A stretch of 64,000 nucleotides of DNA from 2-12-FULL-35-15 sp036386835 (GTDB lineage: Bacteria; Bacteroidota; Bacteroidia; 2-12-FULL-35-15): the NCBI GenBank assembly GCA_036386835.1, contig DASVUX010000064.1:43296-107295 (forward strand), in the 5' to 3' direction. The notes beneath the pieces are model-generated. The model searched no databases. It saw only the letters and a list, made by a program, of their open reading frames with translations, and was not told the origin of the DNA. Positions within the stretch are counted from its first letter, which is position 1. Every line of letters starts with the position of its first letter. The position numbers were made by a program, and so were the translations under genes. Shown here in pieces: positions 30,945 through 39,698 of this stretch.

Positions 30945-31438
30945 CCTGCCGTCTTTTTAAGAATGCTTATAGCAGAGTTATCCGGGCAATCTCTAAGCAG
31001 GGAAGCAATACTCTCTTTAAATACAGGGTGTATGAATTCTCCCGCGATCTGCGCAAGAGGGGCAAGTACGAACCGCCTTACCTGGATATGCGGATGAGGC
31101 ACTTTCAGCTTTGGTAAACTGATGATCTCATCATTGTAAAAAAGGATGTCAATATCAATTGTGCGTTCCGACCACTTTTTGTCATCACGTACCCGCCCGT
31201 TTTCAGCCTCAATTTTCAAAAGCTCATCCAGAAGCGATTCAGGAGACAAAGCTGTTTCAACGATCAGTGCCTGGTTATAGAAATCAGGTTGTTCTGTATT
31301 ACCCCAGGGGGCCGTTATGAAAATCTCCGAAATCCCGGTGATGTTGCCGATATTCTCCTGTATTCGAAGTCTTGTGTTCTCAAGGTTCTTGAGCTTATTC
31401 CCTATGTTGCCTCCCAGTATCAGGTATGCCGAATTCAT
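30941..31438 (-). CDS. folK: Dihydropterin pyrophosphokinase FolK
   Basis: The 165-residue protein is 6-hydroxymethyl-7,8-dihydropterin pyrophosphokinase. It starts YLILGGNIGNKLKNLENT (ATP/pterin loop), contains TAPWGNTEQPDFYNQ (about 44-58) and the signature KWSERTIDIDILFYND (about 89-104), with the metal-binding Asp pair in DIDI. It transfers pyrophosphate from ATP to the pterin in folate synthesis. Its length is normal. A perfect -7 box lies upstream, and the gene is translationally coupled to the kinase that follows. Confidence 0.96.
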   Translation of the reverse strand: MNSAYLILGGNIGNKLKNLENTRLRIQENIGNITGISEIFITAPWGNTEQPDFYNQALIVETALSPESLLDELLKIEAENGRVRDDKKWSERTIDIDILFYNDEIISLPKLKVPHPHIQVRRFVLAPLAQIAGEFIHPVFKESIASLLRDCPDNSAISILKKTAG

Positions 31439-31442
31439 AGTT

Positions 31443-31450
31443 CAAATATA
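31443..31450 (-). promoter_or_regulatory. -7 promoter element of folK
   Basis: On the minus strand TATATTTG matches TAnnTTTG exactly, only 4 bp upstream of the folK ATG at 31438, so the transcript would be nearly leaderless. A -33 element is not clear, which lowers confidence. Confidence 0.35.
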
Positions 31451-31467
31451 GGGATATTCAGGTTCTG

Positions 31468-31498
31468 CTTGTGTGCTGATTTGATTTTATTACATTTG
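31468..31498 (+). promoter_or_regulatory. Promoter of the sugar-dehydrogenase-like gene
   Basis: TACATTTG (31491-31498) is an exact -7 box with CTTG (31468-31471), a 3/4 match to the -33 box TTTG, at 19-bp spacing, 23 bp before the ATG at 31522. Confidence 0.55.
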
Positions 31499-31521
31499 CT
31501 TAAATATAAAATTACATTGCA

Positions 31522-33027
31522 ATGAAAAAACACTTTTTCTTTTTATTCTTTTTGGTAACAGGCACTTTATTGAATGCACAGAGCATTCCTTCCGGATTTG
31601 TAAGAACTAAGATCATGGGTAATCTTGAATACCCCGTTGCTTTTGCAGTAGCTCCTGATGGAAAATATTATATTACACATAAAGGCGGATTCGCAGCAGG
31701 TTCATGCACAAACGGTAAGGTTTCAGTATATAGCCCGTCCGGTGCATTTATAAGTACCTTTTATGATCTGACCGATTCTGTGCAGTGTGATTTTGAAAGG
31801 GGAGTATTGGGTATTGCAATCGACCCTGATTTTTCTGTCAATCATTTCGTTTACGTTTATTATAATCATAAATATGCAGGGGATGAAAGGATCCGCGTAA
31901 TGCGCTTCACCGAAGCCGCAAACATGGGCACCCTTCCTGTTAAGATACTCGATCTGGATGTTTCAAATACCATACCCGGAAACCACGTTGGAGGCATCAT
32001 CGAGTTCCGTCCCACTGAACCCACCAAGCTCTATGTAACAATAGGTGATCTTGCCCGCGGACAAACACTGGCCCAGGATACATCACTGAATTATGCTGAT
32101 ACAAAGAACACTCCTTACGGAAAAGTGCTTCGCATCAATACAGATGGAACTATTCCGGCTGACAACCCGTTTTACGATAACGGTAATCCGGCAATCGGCA
32201 ATGATGACCGCATCTGGAGCTATGGGCACAGGAACATGTTCGGGATGGCATGGAGCCCGGTCACGGATACAATGTACCTGAGTGAGAACGGGTACAACAA
32301 ATGGGATGAAGTGAATGTGATCCATAAAGGAAGAAACTACGGATGGATCACCTGCGAAGGAAACTATAAATATAATTCAACTACCGTTCTTTGCAACTCT
32401 CCTGCTTACGAAAACCCCATTGCCGAATTCGGAACGCCATTGCCTGCAATTACAGGGATCATGTATTATTCAGGAAATGTGATACCTGCTTTAAATAATC
32501 ATTTGTTGGTAGCTGATAATGATTATGGAAGGATCTATAATCTTACTTTAGGAAATGCTCCTGCATACAATACAGTAATAAGTAAAGTTCAGTGGGCGGA
32601 TCTTACCGGTCCGTCAGAAGGTGGGCTTACGACCATAAAACAGGGAATTGACGGATGTATCTATGCGCTGAACGGAGGGTACACCGATACCGGAAAGATC
32701 TACCGGGTTTGCCCGCTAAGTGTAGGCATTGGTTCAAATGCGAAAGCTGAAAACACCCTTGGGCAGAATTACCCGAATCCTCACACAGGAGTCACCCATG
32801 TTGACTACAGTGTTACAGTATCTTCATTTGTAAATCTCGAAGTATATGATGTAACGGGCAGGAAAGTAAAGACCGTGTTAAGCACAAATGTTGAGCCGGG
32901 AGTGCATACAGTTGAGATCTCCGACATGGATAAATTCGCTGAAGGAAGCTATTTTTATAAGATAGAGGTGAAGCAGAATGGTAAAATTGTTTTCACTGAA
33001 ACGAAAAGAATGATGATCGTAAAATAA
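31522..33027 (+). CDS. Secreted PQQ-dependent sugar dehydrogenase-like protein with T9SS sorting domain
   Basis: The 501-residue protein has a signal peptide (MKKHFFFLFFLVTGTLLNAQ), then a six-bladed propeller of the glucose/sorbosone dehydrogenase type (about 25-395): YPVAFAVAPDGKYYITHKGG, FERGVLGIAIDPDF, NHVGGIIEF and YGHRNMFGMAWSP. Residues about 415-501 are a T9SS type A sorting domain (LGQNYPNPHTGVTHVDYSV, VYDVTGRKVKTV, GSYFYKIEV). It should oxidise sugars at the cell surface if it binds PQQ; a fold-only role is possible. The gene has its own promoter and terminator. Confidence 0.9.
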   Translation: MKKHFFFLFFLVTGTLLNAQSIPSGFVRTKIMGNLEYPVAFAVAPDGKYYITHKGGFAAGSCTNGKVSVYSPSGAFISTFYDLTDSVQCDFERGVLGIAIDPDFSVNHFVYVYYNHKYAGDERIRVMRFTEAANMGTLPVKILDLDVSNTIPGNHVGGIIEFRPTEPTKLYVTIGDLARGQTLAQDTSLNYADTKNTPYGKVLRINTDGTIPADNPFYDNGNPAIGNDDRIWSYGHRNMFGMAWSPVTDTMYLSENGYNKWDEVNVIHKGRNYGWITCEGNYKYNSTTVLCNSPAYENPIAEFGTPLPAITGIMYYSGNVIPALNNHLLVADNDYGRIYNLTLGNAPAYNTVISKVQWADLTGPSEGGLTTIKQGIDGCIYALNGGYTDTGKIYRVCPLSVGIGSNAKAENTLGQNYPNPHTGVTHVDYSVTVSSFVNLEVYDVTGRKVKTVLSTNVEPGVHTVEISDMDKFAEGSYFYKIEVKQNGKIVFTETKRMMIVK

Positions 33028-33042
33028 GCGTATTATCTCGAT

Positions 33043-33081
33043 AATCGCCCTGTTAAACTTGTTTAGCAGGGCGATTTTTTT
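33043..33081 (+). terminator. Rho-independent terminator after the sugar dehydrogenase-like gene
   Basis: AATCGCCCTG (33043-33052) pairs with CAGGGCGATT (33067-33076), and the 14-nt interior can pair further (TTAAAC with GTTTAG). A run of seven T (33075-33081) follows. It lies 16 bp after the stop. Confidence 0.88.
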
Positions 33082-33123
33082 ATGTAGCAAAAAAAGTGTT
33101 TCTTTGATCACCTAATAAAATTC

Positions 33124-33669
33124 GTGGCTGCAAGAATAAGATATAGTGAAGAGGAACTGGTCCGGGCGCTTAAGCTAAGCAACCGGGAAGCCTTTGCCGT
33201 ACTTTATGATAATTATTCCAGGGCCCTCCTTGGAGTGGTGAAAAAGAACATTCCCGGGGATGAGATCGCGGAAGATGTGCTGCAGGATGCTTTTATCAAG
33301 ATCTGGAATAACAGGTCATCCTATGATCCTGCCAAAGGGCGGCTTTATACCTGGATGCTGAACATCGTCCGGAATACAAGCATTGATTATTTACGGTCCC
33401 GCCACCATAAGATGGATGAGAAAATCCGGGACAGTGATAATGCCGTAAATGAATTGAACAGCGGAGGAAATGTGGTAATAAACACCGACAGGATCGGGAT
33501 CAGGAAGATAGTTGATTCGCTGAAAGAAGAGCACAGGGTATTAATTGACCTTGCCTATTTTGAGGGTTATACTCAGGACGAGGTCTCGAAAAAACTGGAG
33601 ATCCCCCTGGGAACAGTTAAGACCCGCTTGAGGGCAGCATTAAGTGTATTAAGAAAATTGATCAGATAA
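33124..33669 (+). CDS. ECF-family RNA polymerase sigma factor
   Basis: The 181-residue protein has sigma region 2 (LLGVVKKNIPGDEIAEDVLQ, DAFIKIWNNRSSYDPAKGRL, YTWMLNIVRNTSIDYLRSR, about 36-98) and region 4 (LIDLAYFEGYTQDEVSKKLE, IPLGTVKTRLRAAL, about 139-175). It starts with GTG at 33124, as no ATG is in place. It directs RNA polymerase to alternative promoters in response to an envelope or environmental signal. Its stop is directly followed by the TTG start of an anti-sigma gene, so the two form one regulatory unit. Confidence 0.93.
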   Translation: MAARIRYSEEELVRALKLSNREAFAVLYDNYSRALLGVVKKNIPGDEIAEDVLQDAFIKIWNNRSSYDPAKGRLYTWMLNIVRNTSIDYLRSRHHKMDEKIRDSDNAVNELNSGGNVVINTDRIGIRKIVDSLKEEHRVLIDLAYFEGYTQDEVSKKLEIPLGTVKTRLRAALSVLRKLIR

Positions 33670-34503
33670 TTGAACGTACAGGAATTCATATCATCAGGAA
33701 TACTGGAAAGCTATGTGCTTGGTACTGCTTCCGGGGAAGAGATCAGAATGGTCCGCGGCATGGAAATGCAGTATCCTGAAGTTAAGGCGGAGATAGAGGA
33801 GATAGAAGCAAGCCTGGTGGCATATGCTGAGGCAGAAACCAATTCACCATCCGCAGGTTTAAAAAGCAGGATAACAAACATGATCTTTGAAGACAAGAAA
33901 CCTTCCCGCCCGCAAGGTTCGGTAGTCAATATCCGCTCACTCGATGGTTCCTCGCGCTGGATGAAATACGCTATTGCCGCTTCGCTCGGTTTGCTGATCG
34001 GACTTTCCGCCTTTACGTTCTCGTTGTACAAAAGCCTTGAAAAAGCAAAGTATGCACTGAATGAGGTGCGGGCTGAAAATGAAGTGCTTGAAACCGAGCT
34101 CGGGGAACAGATGGAGACAATGATGGCGCAGTCAAAAGCACTGTCGGAGAAAGAGCTCGAACTTGCCCTTGTCGCTAAGCCCGGAAGTAAAATGGTCATG
34201 CTGAAAGGTCTTGACCTTGCGCCTGATGCTTCTGCGATGATCGTATGGAATAAAAACGATAAACAGGTATATCTTAATTCAGTCAAACTTCCTCCTCCTC
34301 CTGAAGGCAGGCAATACCAGCTTTGGGCAATAGTCAACGGCAAGCCGGTGGATGCAGGTGTATTTGTTGTAACCGGCGGAACCTTTCGTATTCAACAGAT
34401 GAAGGATATACAGGATGCACAGGCGTTTGCCATAACACTCGAAAAAGAAGGCGGCAGCCCTTCTCCGACCATGAACCTGATGTACCTGATGGGGGATGTT
34501 TAG
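33670..34503 (+). CDS. Membrane-anchored anti-sigma factor (RskA-like)
   Basis: The 277-residue protein starts with TTG, directly after the sigma stop. The N-terminal cytoplasmic part (about 1-95) begins FISSGILESYVLGTASGEE, the zinc-less anti-sigma domain style. One membrane helix follows (about 98-118: KYAIAASLGLLIGLSAFTF), then a coiled coil (about 119-160) and an RskA-type periplasmic beta domain (LDLAPDASAMIVWNKNDKQV, PPPEGRQYQLWAIVNG, about 175-277). It should hold the sigma factor until regulated proteolysis or a ligand releases it. Confidence 0.9.
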   Translation: MNVQEFISSGILESYVLGTASGEEIRMVRGMEMQYPEVKAEIEEIEASLVAYAEAETNSPSAGLKSRITNMIFEDKKPSRPQGSVVNIRSLDGSSRWMKYAIAASLGLLIGLSAFTFSLYKSLEKAKYALNEVRAENEVLETELGEQMETMMAQSKALSEKELELALVAKPGSKMVMLKGLDLAPDASAMIVWNKNDKQVYLNSVKLPPPPEGRQYQLWAIVNGKPVDAGVFVVTGGTFRIQQMKDIQDAQAFAITLEKEGGSPSPTMNLMYLMGDV

Positions 34504-34584
34504 TGCAGGCAGTTTTTAGTTCCGCAGTTTCCAGTTTTAAATAAGTAATAACTCTCAAAAATTACCCGACAACAAACAATTTAC

Positions 34585-34730
34585 AAAACTCTGCGTTTCC
34601 CTGCATCTCTGCGAGAAATTAGTCTTTGCGACCTTTGCGTCTTTGCGAGAAAAAATTAGACAGTAAGCAATAGACGTAACAGTGACAAGCAAACAAAACT
34701 CTGCGTTCTCTAGACTCTGCAAGAATAATT
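34585..34730. repeat. Dispersed intergenic repeat of the CTCTGCGT/CTTTGCG type
   Basis: Two blocks, at about 34585-34651 and 34695-34730, begin AAAACTCTGCGTT and carry short units of the form CTCTGCG, CTTTGCG and GCGAGAAA. The pattern is recurrent in intergenic DNA of this phylum. It fills the gap between the anti-sigma gene and the Kelch-like gene, whose last codon it touches. No ORF or RNA structure is obvious. Confidence 0.55.
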
Positions 34731-36327
34731 ACTGCACAACCAGCTTCAGAACCTTAACTCCATTTCCTGTGTCTATCCTGCACATATAAATACCGGAAGA
34801 AAGCTTCGATGTATTGATCTGTACCAGCTGATTTCCTTTCTGCATGTACTCACCTGAAATTATTCCGGTGCTTTTTCCCCGGATGTCTGATAAACTTACA
34901 GTCACTCTTTCATTTCGTTTTAAAGTGAACATCAATGTGGTTGAATTGGCAGATGGATTCGGGAAGACTACTGCATTTTCAAAGCTGCTCAGTTCCTCTG
35001 TACCTACCGGGGTGTTATTCGGTGTGATGTAGATCCTGTATATTGTATCGTTTGCAATGCTTGATCCGAAATTACCTTGTTCGGCACGGATCCCTCCAAA
35101 CATATATCCTGCAAGCACCTTTATATTCGGAAGTGCGCGGATCTTAATCACCTCGTTGGAATAATGAGGTACATTCTTATTCAACACAAATTTTGCATTT
35201 GAACCAAGCAGGCCGGGAAGTTTTACAGGAAGGACGGTTTCTTCCACCATGCCATTGGAATGCGTGGTCATTGTGGTGATATCATCTATAAAAGGCACTA
35301 GTGTATCCAATGCGGCAAGGCCGGTTGAATGTATAAAATCATACAGGCTGATACCGCCTAAAAAAGTGCTGTACATTGTGCCATAAGCAGAATCATACAC
35401 AGGTATGTTCGCGCAGGTATAATGACTCATTACCTGCTGATACGCCATGTTCACTGTTGTTCCGGCCGGTGTGATCGTGATGGGTTCGCGGAACGGCAGA
35501 TTAGCGGTTTTAAGAAACACCCCGCCATAAGCTTCAAGCGCGAAGCTTCCGTCAGGCTTTACGATAGGGCCGACATTCAGGTCCCTGCGGTGAAAATTAT
35601 TGGTATCAACTAAATCGCTGAAGTTGTTTACGCTAAGCGAAGTCCCATCGTCCGATATGTTGAACTTTTTGATCCGGTCAGTGTATTGCTGCGTGAACAG
35701 CGGAGTTGGAGGATCAGTGTACCTTCCCCCGAAGTTATGTCCGAAACACAGGTAATATTCATTGCCAAGCTTTCCAAGCTCGCCACCGCATACGGCAAAG
35801 TTGGTATCAGCGATCTGGCGGATATGGGCGCCAACAGGCTGTGAATTGATCACTGCATTTATCATGTTATCCACATGCACCGCTGTAAGCTTTGGAAAGG
35901 TTACATACATGCTGGCAACGCTGTCGTACCCGAATCCCCCGATCATGTATAAATAATCACCGTCCTGGATATACTCCATATTCGTGGAACGCATCGGGTC
36001 TGCAATGCTTTTCGAAAGCTGGTTCAGGCTCGCGGAATAAAAATTCCAGGTACCAGTGTCAATCACAATTATATTGTCATTCTTGTATTCAGGCGGGAAG
36101 CCGTCATTACTGTTCAGTCCGTGCAGCCCGTTGGTACGTCCGCCAATGATCAGCCATTTGTCACCTGATTGTGCAAAGGCATAAGAATGCACACCGGGGA
36201 TGTTGGTTCCCGGGACAGGTTCAATACTGATGGTAAAAGGGGGCAATTGCCCGTATTGGGAGAATCCTTTTAAACTCAGCAGAAGAATGAAAAGAATGCT
36301 GTTTATTTTTTTAAATTTATTCATCAT
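34729..36327 (-). CDS. Secreted Kelch-like beta-propeller protein with T9SS sorting domain
   Basis: The 532-residue protein has a signal peptide (MMNKFKKINSILFILLLSLK, then GFSQ). Propeller-type blades are visible as HSYAFAQSGDKWLIIGGRTN, YIQDGDYLYMIGGFGYD, FAVCGGELGKLGNEYYLCFG and SFALEAYGGVF (about 45-290), the Kelch style of paired Gly and aromatic residues. Residues about 450-532 are a T9SS type A sorting domain (NAVVFPNPSANSTTLMFTL, LSSGIYMCRID). It should be surface exposed. The ligand is unknown. It is a single gene. Confidence 0.82.
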   Translation of the reverse strand: MMNKFKKINSILFILLLSLKGFSQYGQLPPFTISIEPVPGTNIPGVHSYAFAQSGDKWLIIGGRTNGLHGLNSNDGFPPEYKNDNIIVIDTGTWNFYSASLNQLSKSIADPMRSTNMEYIQDGDYLYMIGGFGYDSVASMYVTFPKLTAVHVDNMINAVINSQPVGAHIRQIADTNFAVCGGELGKLGNEYYLCFGHNFGGRYTDPPTPLFTQQYTDRIKKFNISDDGTSLSVNNFSDLVDTNNFHRRDLNVGPIVKPDGSFALEAYGGVFLKTANLPFREPITITPAGTTVNMAYQQVMSHYTCANIPVYDSAYGTMYSTFLGGISLYDFIHSTGLAALDTLVPFIDDITTMTTHSNGMVEETVLPVKLPGLLGSNAKFVLNKNVPHYSNEVIKIRALPNIKVLAGYMFGGIRAEQGNFGSSIANDTIYRIYITPNNTPVGTEELSSFENAVVFPNPSANSTTLMFTLKRNERVTVSLSDIRGKSTGIISGEYMQKGNQLVQINTSKLSSGIYMCRIDTGNGVKVLKLVVQ

Positions 36328-36425
36328 CTTTGTAAATAGTCATTTGGGTGCAAGCCTCGTCTGTAAAAGGCTTTGAATCTCAAATTTACAAATTAATATC
36401 TTATAATAACAGTGATCTTAAATAT

Positions 36426-38048
36426 ATGACAACTGAAGAAATAGCCGATGCATTAAAGCTGACATCGCAATTAATGGAGCTGCACGAGGAAAACCCCTTC
36501 AAGGTGAAGTCGATTGCCAATGCGGCTTATAAGCTTGATAAAACTGATGTCGATTTGCAGGGGAAGACGCTGCAGGAGCTTGAGCAGATAGAAGGAATAG
36601 GAAAAAGCATTGCTGCAAAGATCTTTGAACTTCAAACAACGGATAACCTGAAGGAACTGACCGAGATGGTTTCGCGTACGCCTGCGGGTGTGATCGAAAT
36701 GATGCGGATAAAAGGCATCGGGCCAAAAAAGGTCGGGCAATTATGGCGCGAGCTGGAAATTGAAAGCACAGGTGAGTTGTTGTATGCCTGCAATGAAAAC
36801 AGGCTTGTGACGCTGAAAGGATTTGGAGCAAAGACCCAGGATGCGGTGAAGAAGCAGATTGAATTCTTTCAGTCGAACGTGGGCAAATATCATTACGCTT
36901 CAGTTGAGAAATTCGCCAACGACCTGGTTAAGGAATTAAAGGAAGAATACAAAACGGAGCTCGTATCCCTCACAGGTGCGATCAGGCGGAAATCAGAGAT
37001 CATTGACATGATAGAGATCGTAGTAGCCGGGGAAGAAACAGTAAACAAGACTGAAAAGGATCGTGTTAATAGTGTAAAAGTACAGGTTACCTTCTGCACA
37101 CCGGATGAGTTTTATACTACTTTGTTCCAGACCACCGGAGCGCACGCGTTTTTGTCGCAGGTTACCAATCCCGGATTACAGGTTTATTCTTCGGAAGAAG
37201 AAATATTCCGTTCAATGGGAATGCAATACATCGAGCCGGAACTGCGCGAAGGTTTTGATGAAGTTGAATTGGCGAAAGAAAATAAAATTCCAACGCTTAT
37301 TGAGTCAGCCGATCTGAAAGGCATCCTGCATAACCACAGCACCTGGAGTGATGGTATGAATTCGCTGGAAGAAATGGCAAAGTATTGCAAAGAGCTCGGA
37401 TATGAATACCTTGGGATCTGTGATCATTCGCAATCTGCTTTTTATGCAAATGGACTAAAGCCGGATCGTGTAATTGAGCAGCATAAGGAGATAGATGCGC
37501 TTAACACGAAGCTGGCACCGTTTAAGATCTTTAAAGGAATTGAAAGCGATATACTCAATGACGGCAGGCTTGATTACCCGGATGAGGTGCTGAAGACCTT
37601 TGATTTTATTGTCGCCTCCGTGCACTCGAATTTAAAAATGACGGAAGAGAAAGCTACAGCACGGATCTTAAGAGCTGTTGAGAACCCATATACTACTATT
37701 CTCGGGCATCCTACAGGAAGGCTCCTGCTGTCGCGCCCCGGTTACCCTATTGATCACAGAAAGATCATCGATGCCTGTGCTGCGAATAAAGTGATCATAG
37801 AGCTGAATGCACATCCGTACCGTCTCGATCTGGACTGGCGCTGGATCCGATACTGCATTGAAAAAGGGGTGAAGATTTCCATTAATCCTGATGCGCATGA
37901 AAAGAGCGGTTATCATCACATGCATTACGGTGTATGTTCTGCCAGGAAAGGAATGCTGACAAAAGAAATGTGTTTTAATGCGATGGGATTAATTGAAATG
38001 GACAATTATTTTTCAGGGAAAAGAAACAATTTTAATTCTGTTATTTAA
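36426..38048 (+). CDS. PolX-like protein: DNA polymerase X-type N-terminus plus PHP phosphoesterase
   Basis: I start at ATG 36426 (540 residues). Residues about 1-150 hold helix-hairpin-helix DNA-binding repeats (LEQIEGIGKSIAAKI, MMRIKGIGPKKVGQLW). The nucleotidyltransferase part reads LTGAIRRKSEIIDMIEIVV (about 182-200), where active PolX has GSxRR...DxDIL; both catalytic Asp are replaced (Met195 and Glu197). The C-terminal PHP domain is intact: GILHNHSTWSDG (about 299-310), ICDHSQS, GIESDIL and NPDAHEK, ready to bind metals. So the exonuclease/phosphoesterase activity is likely kept, and the polymerase lost. Confidence 0.88.
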   Translation: MTTEEIADALKLTSQLMELHEENPFKVKSIANAAYKLDKTDVDLQGKTLQELEQIEGIGKSIAAKIFELQTTDNLKELTEMVSRTPAGVIEMMRIKGIGPKKVGQLWRELEIESTGELLYACNENRLVTLKGFGAKTQDAVKKQIEFFQSNVGKYHYASVEKFANDLVKELKEEYKTELVSLTGAIRRKSEIIDMIEIVVAGEETVNKTEKDRVNSVKVQVTFCTPDEFYTTLFQTTGAHAFLSQVTNPGLQVYSSEEEIFRSMGMQYIEPELREGFDEVELAKENKIPTLIESADLKGILHNHSTWSDGMNSLEEMAKYCKELGYEYLGICDHSQSAFYANGLKPDRVIEQHKEIDALNTKLAPFKIFKGIESDILNDGRLDYPDEVLKTFDFIVASVHSNLKMTEEKATARILRAVENPYTTILGHPTGRLLLSRPGYPIDHRKIIDACAANKVIIELNAHPYRLDLDWRWIRYCIEKGVKISINPDAHEKSGYHHMHYGVCSARKGMLTKEMCFNAMGLIEMDNYFSGKRNNFNSVI

Positions 38049-38059
38049 TTTTAATTTCA

Positions 38060-38093
38060 ATTTCAGATTTCAAATTAATCTGAAATCTGAAAT
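38060..38093. repeat. 34-bp near-perfect palindrome between PolX and GH3 genes
   Basis: ATTTCAGATTTCAAATT (38060-38076) and AATCTGAAATCTGAAAT (38077-38093) are reverse complements with one mismatch and no loop. Related AATTTCAGATT sequence also occurs at about 21250-21262. It lies just after a stop codon, so it may serve as a bidirectional terminator or be a dispersed element. Confidence 0.6.
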
Positions 38094-38108
38094 TTTTAAA
38101 TTCGAAAC

Positions 38109-39629
38109 ATGCCGATAATAAATAGTATTGCAAGTTGGTGGATGAAGAAGCGGATGCACCAGATCGAACTTTTTATGAAGTATCCCTATGAAGTGCAGAA
38201 CGAGTGGCTGAAGAAGCTGGTTGAATCTGCAGAATTTACTGAATGGGGAAAGAAGCATGATTTTGAAAATGTGAGGAATTATGAGCAATTCAAAAGGAAC
38301 ATTCCCCTGCAGGATTATGAATCCCTTAAGCCGTATATCGACAGGGTGCGGAAAGGCGAGCAGAATATCCTCTGGCATTCGGATATAAAGTGGTTCGCAA
38401 AGTCTTCAGGAACTACCAATGATAAAAGTAAGTTTATCCCGGTAAGTTCGGAATCCCTTGATAATTGCCATTATAACGGTGGCCGGGACATGATCGCAAT
38501 TCATTGTTCGCTGAATCCTGAAACACAATTATTCACCGGGAAAAACCTGGCGCTTGCCGGAAGCCTGGTAACGGATCATCACAATGGTTATGAATCACAA
38601 AACGGTGATCTCTCTGCGATCGTGATCAATAATCTGCCTGTATGGGCCGAATTCTTCCGCGCACCGGACATGTCTATCGCTTTAATGGATAAATGGGATG
38701 AGAAGCTGGAGAAGATTGCGGAAGCAACGGTGAACGAGAACATGGTAAGTCTTGCAGGAGTTCCATCCTGGATGCTGCTGATCATGAAAAAGATCCTTGA
38801 GCGCACAGGAAAAAAGTCCATCGCAGAAGTATGGCCCAACCTGGAAGTCTATTTTCACGGAGGTGTGAATTTCAATCCATACCGGGAGCAATTCAGGAAT
38901 ATATTTAATAAATCGGATCTGAGCTATCTGGAGCTGTATAATGCGACAGAAGGATTTTTCGGGATCCAGGACCAGGCGAATTCCGATGAACTGCTCCTCA
39001 TGCTTGATTATGGCATTTTCTACGAGTTTATTCCGGTGGATTCATTGACTGACAATGATAAAGATCCCCGTACTTTATCACTTGATGAGGTGGAGCTCAA
39101 TACCAATTACGAAATGGTGATCACTACAAATGCAGGATTATGGCGATACAGGCTTGGTGACACGATCAGGTTCACTTCCCTTGCGCCCTTCAGGTTCAGG
39201 ATCACTGGAAGGACCAAACACTTTATGAATGCTTTCGGTGAAGAAGTGATCGTTGATAATGCGGATAAAGCCCTGGCAATCGCCTGCGAGAAAACGGGAT
39301 CCAGGGTCTCTGAATATACGGCTGCACCTGTTTATATGAATGGTAATGAGAGCAGCGGAGCGCATGAATGGCTGATCGAATTTGAAAAGGAGCCGGAGAA
39401 GATTGAATATTTTACAGAGGTGCTTGATAATGCGTTGAAGTCGATCAATTCAGACTATGAAGCAAAACGTTATCAGAACCTGGCTTTAAAACTTCCGATG
39501 GTAAAGAGTGTTCCGCAGGGAACATTTTACAAGTGGCTTGAAAGAAAGAATAAGCTGGGGGGCCAGCATAAAGTACCACGCCTTTCAAATGAGCGTAAGT
39601 ATATCGAGGAAATCCTTACAATGGTCTGA
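38109..39629 (+). CDS. GH3 family acyl-adenylate synthetase-like protein
   Basis: The 506-residue protein matches the GH3 (auxin-responsive promoter) family that is common in Bacteroidota. The ATP-binding motif is seen as KSSGTTNDKSKFIPVS (about 98-113), and later motifs as YNATEGFFGIQ (about 278-288) and MVITTNAGLWRYRLGDTIRF (about 336-355). Plant members join amino acids to hormones through acyl-adenylates; the bacterial substrate is unknown. It lacks membrane segments. It is followed after 69 bp by a small exported protein gene. Confidence 0.92.
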   Translation: MPIINSIASWWMKKRMHQIELFMKYPYEVQNEWLKKLVESAEFTEWGKKHDFENVRNYEQFKRNIPLQDYESLKPYIDRVRKGEQNILWHSDIKWFAKSSGTTNDKSKFIPVSSESLDNCHYNGGRDMIAIHCSLNPETQLFTGKNLALAGSLVTDHHNGYESQNGDLSAIVINNLPVWAEFFRAPDMSIALMDKWDEKLEKIAEATVNENMVSLAGVPSWMLLIMKKILERTGKKSIAEVWPNLEVYFHGGVNFNPYREQFRNIFNKSDLSYLELYNATEGFFGIQDQANSDELLLMLDYGIFYEFIPVDSLTDNDKDPRTLSLDEVELNTNYEMVITTNAGLWRYRLGDTIRFTSLAPFRFRITGRTKHFMNAFGEEVIVDNADKALAIACEKTGSRVSEYTAAPVYMNGNESSGAHEWLIEFEKEPEKIEYFTEVLDNALKSINSDYEAKRYQNLALKLPMVKSVPQGTFYKWLERKNKLGGQHKVPRLSNERKYIEEILTMV

Positions 39630-39698
39630 TCATTGCAATCATACATTCTCTTACTCTTAATGTTTAACTATCTTTACACCAGGCATCGATCGCTTCAT

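Noticed and set aside
33711..34343. 210-codon frame on the minus strand inside the anti-sigma gene
   Set aside because: It is the complement of a well-supported gene, with Ser/Arg-rich composition typical of an antisense shadow.
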